Shown here: piece by piece, positions 23,061 through 25,238 of the stretch
How the letters are laid out: the number at the start of each line of letters is the position of its first letter
Numbering within the stretch: the first letter of the stretch is position 1
Source of the DNA: an uncultured Eubacteriales bacterium
GTDB lineage: Bacteria > Bacillota > Clostridia > Oscillospirales > Oscillospiraceae
DNA: 25,238 nucleotides
Reading direction: 5' to 3'
NCBI GenBank assembly: GCA_949744025.1
Contig: CATJWA010000235.1
Coordinates: forward strand, 1-25,238
Notes under the pieces: generated by a model
Seen by the model: only the letters and a program-made list of their open reading frames with translations
The model's database searches: none
Told to the model about the DNA's origin: nothing
Translations under genes and position numbers: made by a program

Positions 23061-23091
23061 AAAAAAGCGCGATAAAATATCGCGCTTTTTT
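23061..23091. terminator. Terminator downstream of bofA
   Basis: AAAAAAGCGCGATA (23061-23074) pairs with its exact complement (23078-23091) around a 3-nt loop, with A and T tracts on both sides. It ends the yaaL-bofA transcript, 44 nt after bofA. The short plus-strand frame across it is not a gene. Confidence 0.88.
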
Positions 23092-23134
23092 GATGCCTTA
23101 TTTTATCATTTTAGCCGGTTCCCGCTTTTATGTA

Positions 23135-23398
23135 TTACAACAAATATTTTATCAACAGCAAAAGTATCACGCCCGGAACACCCAAAACACCGGTTACGGC
23201 GGCGTTGACCCAGTTCAGCCCCAGACTTATGTCGAACCAGGCTCCGACAAAGTTAAAAATAAAAAGTGCCGCGTATCCCATACAGGCGTGGATTAGGAAT
23301 TTAAGAATCCATGCAATCGGCCTTTTCAGGAGTCGAAGGGTCAGGGACAGGAGAAAAATGCCGATTGCGACAAGGAAAATTACTGCGATTATAATCAT
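23135..23398 (-). CDS. bofA: Pro-sigma-K processing inhibitor BofA family protein
   Basis: This 87-residue membrane protein has two or three hydrophobic segments and the family's C-terminal signature: FIFNFVGAWFDISLGLNWVN then AAVTGVLGVPGVILLLLIKY. In Bacillus, BofA sits in the forespore outer membrane and restrains the SpoIVFB protease that activates sigma-K. In Clostridia the family is kept even where that checkpoint differs, so the exact role here is uncertain. It starts 1 nt after the yaaL stop. The pairing with yaaL is the conserved gene order of spore formers. Confidence 0.9.
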   Translation of the reverse strand: MIIIAVIFLVAIGIFLLSLTLRLLKRPIAWILKFLIHACMGYAALFIFNFVGAWFDISLGLNWVNAAVTGVLGVPGVILLLLIKYLL

Positions 23399-23399
23399 T

Positions 23400-23621
23400 T
23401 TATGCCTCGCTTATATTTTTCAGGTTTCGGAGAGTGTGGCTGTACTTTGACTGAAGCGCCTGAATTTCCAGGATAGAGGTCTCCAAAATCTCAGGGTCCG
23501 AGGTGCTGTTAAATACACAGTACGCCTGCTCAAGCGAGCTGCGCACATCAACCAGCTCCTGACGGGCGCTGAAAAGCATACGCTCCGTCTCCTGTCTTTT
23601 ACGCGCTTTACGCATTTCCAT
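23400..23621 (-). CDS. yaaL: YaaL-like DUF2508 protein
   Basis: This 73-residue, highly charged, probably helical protein contains the DUF2508 pattern: SLEQAYCVFNSTSDPEILET, then IQALQSKYSHTLRNLK. Function is unknown in any organism. In Firmicutes it commonly lies between recR and bofA; here bofA follows directly but recR is absent upstream. AAGGGGG lies a few bases before ATG 23621. A weak promoter (TTGCAA, 18 nt, TATATG on the minus strand near 23690-23660) may drive it. Confidence 0.8.
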   Translation of the reverse strand: MEMRKARKRQETERMLFSARQELVDVRSSLEQAYCVFNSTSDPEILETSILEIQALQSKYSHTLRNLKNISEA

Positions 23622-23839
23622 TATACCCCCTTAGTCAATAGCCTGTTCTTATTGTATTCCATATATCCGTTTTTTAACCGGATTTGCAAAATTTTCTTGC
23701 AGTATTTTTCTCGTAAAGGGCCATAATAAGCTCGGACCTGATAAAGAGGCGGTCGGCAGGGCTCTCATAATTAAGCTCAAGACCGGTGCCGGTGCCGCAT
23801 ACTAAAGCCCAAAAAGCTTTCGGTGCGCAAAGACCGCAC

Positions 23840-23880
23840 ATTTTCAAATTAACAGGCTTAGCAAAGCTTAATTTGAAAAT
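23840..23880. repeat. 13-bp perfect inverted repeat with inner stem
   Basis: ATTTTCAAATTAA (23840-23852) pairs with TTAATTTGAAAAT (23868-23880); the 15-nt loop contains a further GCTT/AAGC stem. No T tract follows on either strand, so it is not an ordinary terminator. Confidence 0.6.
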
Positions 23881-23923
23881 CAGTATCAAACGGCATGAAC
23901 GGCGAATGGTCGGATACCGACTG

Positions 23924-23960
23924 GAACACAACGCCACCTTGCGTAAGGCTGGCAGTGTTC
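23924..23960 (+). repeat. Long interrupted hairpin, possible RNA element
   Basis: GAACAC (23924-23929), GCCA and CCTT pair with AAGG, TGGC and GTGTTC (23955-23960) around a GCGT loop, with small internal bulges. The shape resembles a functional RNA arm rather than a terminator. A 5-bp hairpin (GTCGG/CCGAC, 23909-23921) lies immediately before it. Confidence 0.4.
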
Positions 23961-24011
23961 GGGACCTGGGTCAAGTGCCGGCGTGTTAAAAGAGAGCTGT
24001 TTTCCGGCGCG

Positions 24012-24039
24012 GCGGGGACTGCATTTTGGCAGTCCCCGC
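24012..24039 (+). terminator. GC-rich hairpin followed by TTGTTATT
   Basis: GCGGGGACTGC (24012-24022) pairs perfectly with GCAGTCCCCGC (24029-24039) and is followed by a T-rich stretch on the plus strand. As no plus-strand protein gene ends here, it may terminate a small RNA. Confidence 0.5.
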
Positions 24040-24165
24040 TTGTTATTGGTGCAGCGAAGCACTATAGATATTTGTCCCCCGCTTAATTTCGTTGTGAAAT
24101 TCTGCGCATCGGCATCTAAGATTCTATAATTTACTATGTACTTATCAATCTCTACAATATACAAC

Positions 24166-24202
24166 AAGCTGACAGACCACCCTCTTGGCGGTCCGTCAGC
24201 TT
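24166..24202 (-). terminator. Hairpin downstream of tRNA-Leu
   Basis: AAGCTGAC (24166-24173) pairs with GTCAGCTT (24195-24202) and the stem continues inward (GACC/GGTC) with mismatches. It follows the tRNA 3' end by 4 nt on the minus strand, then GTTGTATATT. Probably the tRNA transcript terminator. Confidence 0.55.
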
Positions 24203-24206
24203 ATCA

Positions 24207-24291
24207 TGGTGCGGGCATGGGGACTTGAACCCCAACGCATTGCTGCACGAGAACCTAAATCTCGCATGTCTGCCAATTCCATCATGCCCGC
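24207..24291 (-). tRNA. tRNA-Leu (anticodon UAG), CCA encoded
   Basis: The 85-nt minus-strand sequence has a 7-bp acceptor stem (GCGGGCA with TGCCCGC), a D arm with AATTGGCAGA, an anticodon stem CGAGA/TCTCG with loop TTTAGGT (anticodon TAG), a long variable arm and a T arm with GGTTCAAGTCC. The 3' CCA is encoded (24207-24209). The long variable arm and anticodon make it a class II tRNA-Leu reading CUN codons. Confidence 0.95.
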
Positions 24292-24297
24292 ATATAT

Positions 24298-24321
24298 CAG
24301 CGGCGCACCCTGGCGCCGCTG
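24298..24321. terminator. Hairpin between the carbonic anhydrase gene and tRNA-Leu
   Basis: CAGCGGCGC (24298-24306) and GCGCCGCTG (24313-24321) form a perfect 9-bp stem. On the minus strand it is followed by ATATATGC, not a T tract, so it may be a weak terminator or a processing site in a carbonic anhydrase-tRNA transcript. Confidence 0.45.
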
Positions 24322-24346
24322 TTTTCCTGAACGCCGACGCGCGTTG

Positions 24347-24928
24347 TCACACAAGCTCAACCACACCGGAATGTATGTCGTACTTCGCCCCGACTATCGC
24401 CCCGGCAGGCATACTCCTCAAAATTTCGCTCTCCAGCAGCCGGTTGACGCTGTTTTCTATGTTATAAAGCTCCGCCAGCGAGATTACTTCCTCCCTGTCC
24501 GCCGCCTTCCCTCTCGCTCTGGTAACGGAGGGCATGACCTCGTCCATAATCGCGGCAAGCGCACCCTTGCCTCCGGTCCACTCATAGGCTCCGGCAACCG
24601 CGCCGCAGTTGCTGTGCCCCAAAACCATAACAAGCGGAGTCCCCAGGTGCTCCACGGCGTACTCTATGCTGCCCAGCTCAAAATCGGACACCACGTTTCC
24701 GGCCGTGCGCACAACAAAAATCTCGCCCAAATCGCAGTCAAACACCTCGTTCGGCGGCACGCGCGAATCCGAGCAGGACACAATCGCCGCGTAAGGGTGC
24801 TGACCGTCCACGAGCGACTCTATCTCCTTTACTGTCGGGTGAACGTCATAATGCTCGGAGCAGAATTTTTTGTTGCCCTCCATGAGTCTGTGAAGAGCCT
24901 GCTCGGCCGTGATTTTGGAATCAGCCAT
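24347..24928 (-). CDS. Beta-class carbonic anhydrase
   Basis: From ATG 24928 (GGAGG 8 nt upstream; earlier in-frame starts lack one) there are 193 residues. The zinc site is complete: SCSDSRVPPNEVF with Cys52, Asp54 and Arg56, and GHSNCGAVAGAY with His105 and Cys108. FVVRTAGNVV and GSIEYAVEHLGTPLVMVLGH between them are standard. It interconverts CO2 and bicarbonate in the cytoplasm and in anaerobes supplies bicarbonate to carboxylases. A perfect sigma-A promoter precedes it, so it is expressed on its own. Confidence 0.95.
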   Translation of the reverse strand: MADSKITAEQALHRLMEGNKKFCSEHYDVHPTVKEIESLVDGQHPYAAIVSCSDSRVPPNEVFDCDLGEIFVVRTAGNVVSDFELGSIEYAVEHLGTPLVMVLGHSNCGAVAGAYEWTGGKGALAAIMDEVMPSVTRARGKAADREEVISLAELYNIENSVNRLLESEILRSMPAGAIVGAKYDIHSGVVELV

Positions 24929-24994
24929 ATCGACAACCTCCGCATAAGCCGGCGCAAAGCACACCGCGCCGTTATTCGTTGTAATATCCGGTTA

Positions 24995-25023
24995 ATAATA
25001 CCATGCCGCGCCCGCTTTGTCAA
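24995..25023 (-). promoter_or_regulatory. Sigma-A promoter of the carbonic anhydrase gene
   Basis: On the minus strand TTGACA (25018-25023) and TATTAT (24995-25000) are separated by 17 nt, about 65 nt before the chosen ATG. The predicted RNA start excludes the longer in-frame N-terminus only weakly. Confidence 0.75.
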
Positions 25024-25039
25024 ATCCGATTGCGTCAAA

Positions 25040-25069
25040 AACCGGCATGGCCAAAAGGCCATGCCGGTT
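25040..25069 (-). terminator. Terminator of the LysM gene
   Basis: A perfect 13-bp stem (AACCGGCATGGCC at 25040-25052 with 25057-25069) and an AAAA loop are followed on the minus strand by a T run (TTTTGACG). It lies 33 nt after the LysM stop codon. Confidence 0.88.
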
Positions 25070-25102
25070 CCGCTTGATTAAAGGTACTGCTCCCGCACGA
25101 GC

Positions 25103-25238
25103 TTACGCCGCGGGAATAACAAGAATCTGTCCGACCCAGATTTCGTTGGGATTGCTTATCGTGCCGGGGTTGGCCTTATAGATGTCAATCCACTTTGAGC
25201 CGTCGCCGTATATCTTTGCCGCTATCTTGCCCAGATAA
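25103..25238 (-). CDS. LysM-domain protein, C-terminal end only
   Basis: The frame enters at the window edge and gives 44 residues ending at TAA 25103-25105: YLGKIAAKIYGDGSKWIDIY, then KANPGTISNPNEIWVGQILV and IPAA. This is most of a LysM module, the peptidoglycan/chitin-binding fold (normally beginning with a GDTL-like strand, here cut off). The module lies at the very C-terminus, as in small cell-wall or spore-associated LysM proteins. The rest of the protein and its function are outside the window. Confidence 0.88.
   Translation of the reverse strand, partial: YLGKIAAKIYGDGSKWIDIYKANPGTISNPNEIWVGQILVIPAA

Larger units (their letters stand above)
23622..24165. other. Gene-poor stretch with strong hairpins
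   Basis: No convincing protein gene is present. A minus-strand frame (ATG 23841 to stop 23674, 55 codons) lacks a ribosome site and matches nothing I recognise. The stretch instead holds several hairpins, listed separately, and could encode a small structured RNA on the plus strand ending at about 24045. I looked for SRP RNA, tmRNA, 6S and RNase P signatures and found none. Confidence 0.4.

Noticed and set aside
23048..23296. 82-codon plus-strand frame
   Set aside because: It begins in the bofA terminator hairpin and is antisense to bofA.
23674..23937. Minus-strand ORF of 87 codons (55 from ATG 23841)
   Set aside because: No ribosome site, no recognisable family, and it runs through the strong 23840-23880 dyad; coding status is unsupported.
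23740..24045. SRP RNA (ffs) candidate
   Set aside because: The near-universal helix 8 sequence around GGTCAGGTC and GGAAGCAGC is absent on both strands.
24185..25081. 298-codon plus-strand open frame
   Set aside because: It crosses the tRNA-Leu and is antisense to the carbonic anhydrase gene.
1..25238. CRISPR array or prophage
   Set aside because: No regularly spaced repeats, cas genes, integrase or phage structural genes are seen on either strand.

Overview
The window looks like chromosomal DNA of an anaerobic, endospore-forming member of the Clostridia, probably a gut Oscillospirales-type bacterium. The reasons are an oxygen-sensitive glycyl radical enzyme (GRE) with its radical-SAM activase, a yaaL-bofA pair (BofA is a sporulation protein), SD-rich moderately GC-rich genes with sigma-A promoters, several lipoboxes typical of Firmicutes, and a secreted serpin of the kind known from gut Clostridia. 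The taxon is inference; no rRNA is present.

Layout. (1) 1-1868, plus strand: the end of a radical SAM/SPASM protein, a nitroreductase and a flavin-binding/ferredoxin fusion, closed by a terminator. (2) 2031-4060: a graveyard of three broken insertion sequences (IS3-type, IS110-type, IS21-type istA). (3) 13136-4195, minus strand: an eight-gene operon in the order dctP, dctM, dctQ, metallo-beta-lactamase-fold hydrolase, GRE, GRE activase, pyrK-like, pyrD-like. It is read from a sigma-A promoter that overlaps a 41-bp nested dyad. A divergent regulator carrying two tandem TetR-type DNA-binding domains lies next to it. (4) 17385-14164, minus strand: an FAD oxidoreductase and a DASS/SLC13 transporter, divergent from a LysR regulator, with a LysR box midway between the two promoters. 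(5) 18555-19994, plus strand: a lipoprotein serpin behind an ECF-sigma-like promoter. (6) 22992-20078, minus strand: an ABC-type sugar-binding lipoprotein followed by a chemoreceptor. (7) 23621-23135: yaaL and bofA. (8) 23622-25238: a structured gene-poor stretch, tRNA-Leu(UAG), a beta-carbonic anhydrase and the end of a LysM protein.

The most interesting system is the GRE operon. The GRE has the fold-defining motifs (Cys440, Gly775), but the residue two places after the cysteine, which is Glu in the dehydratase/lyase/decarboxylase group (GCVE), is Leu (GCVL). It is co-transcribed with a two-subunit NAD-linked flavoprotein that resembles class 1B dihydroorotate dehydrogenase. In that enzyme an orotate-contacting Asn is replaced by Ser and no pyrimidine genes are nearby. 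A reasonable reading is that a small organic acid is imported by the TRAP system, processed by the hydrolase and the GRE, and that the DHOD-like pair then reduces (or oxidises) a C-C double bond using NAD(H). The substrate is not identifiable from sequence. The neighbouring FAD oxidoreductase/DASS cluster may deal with a related anion under separate control.
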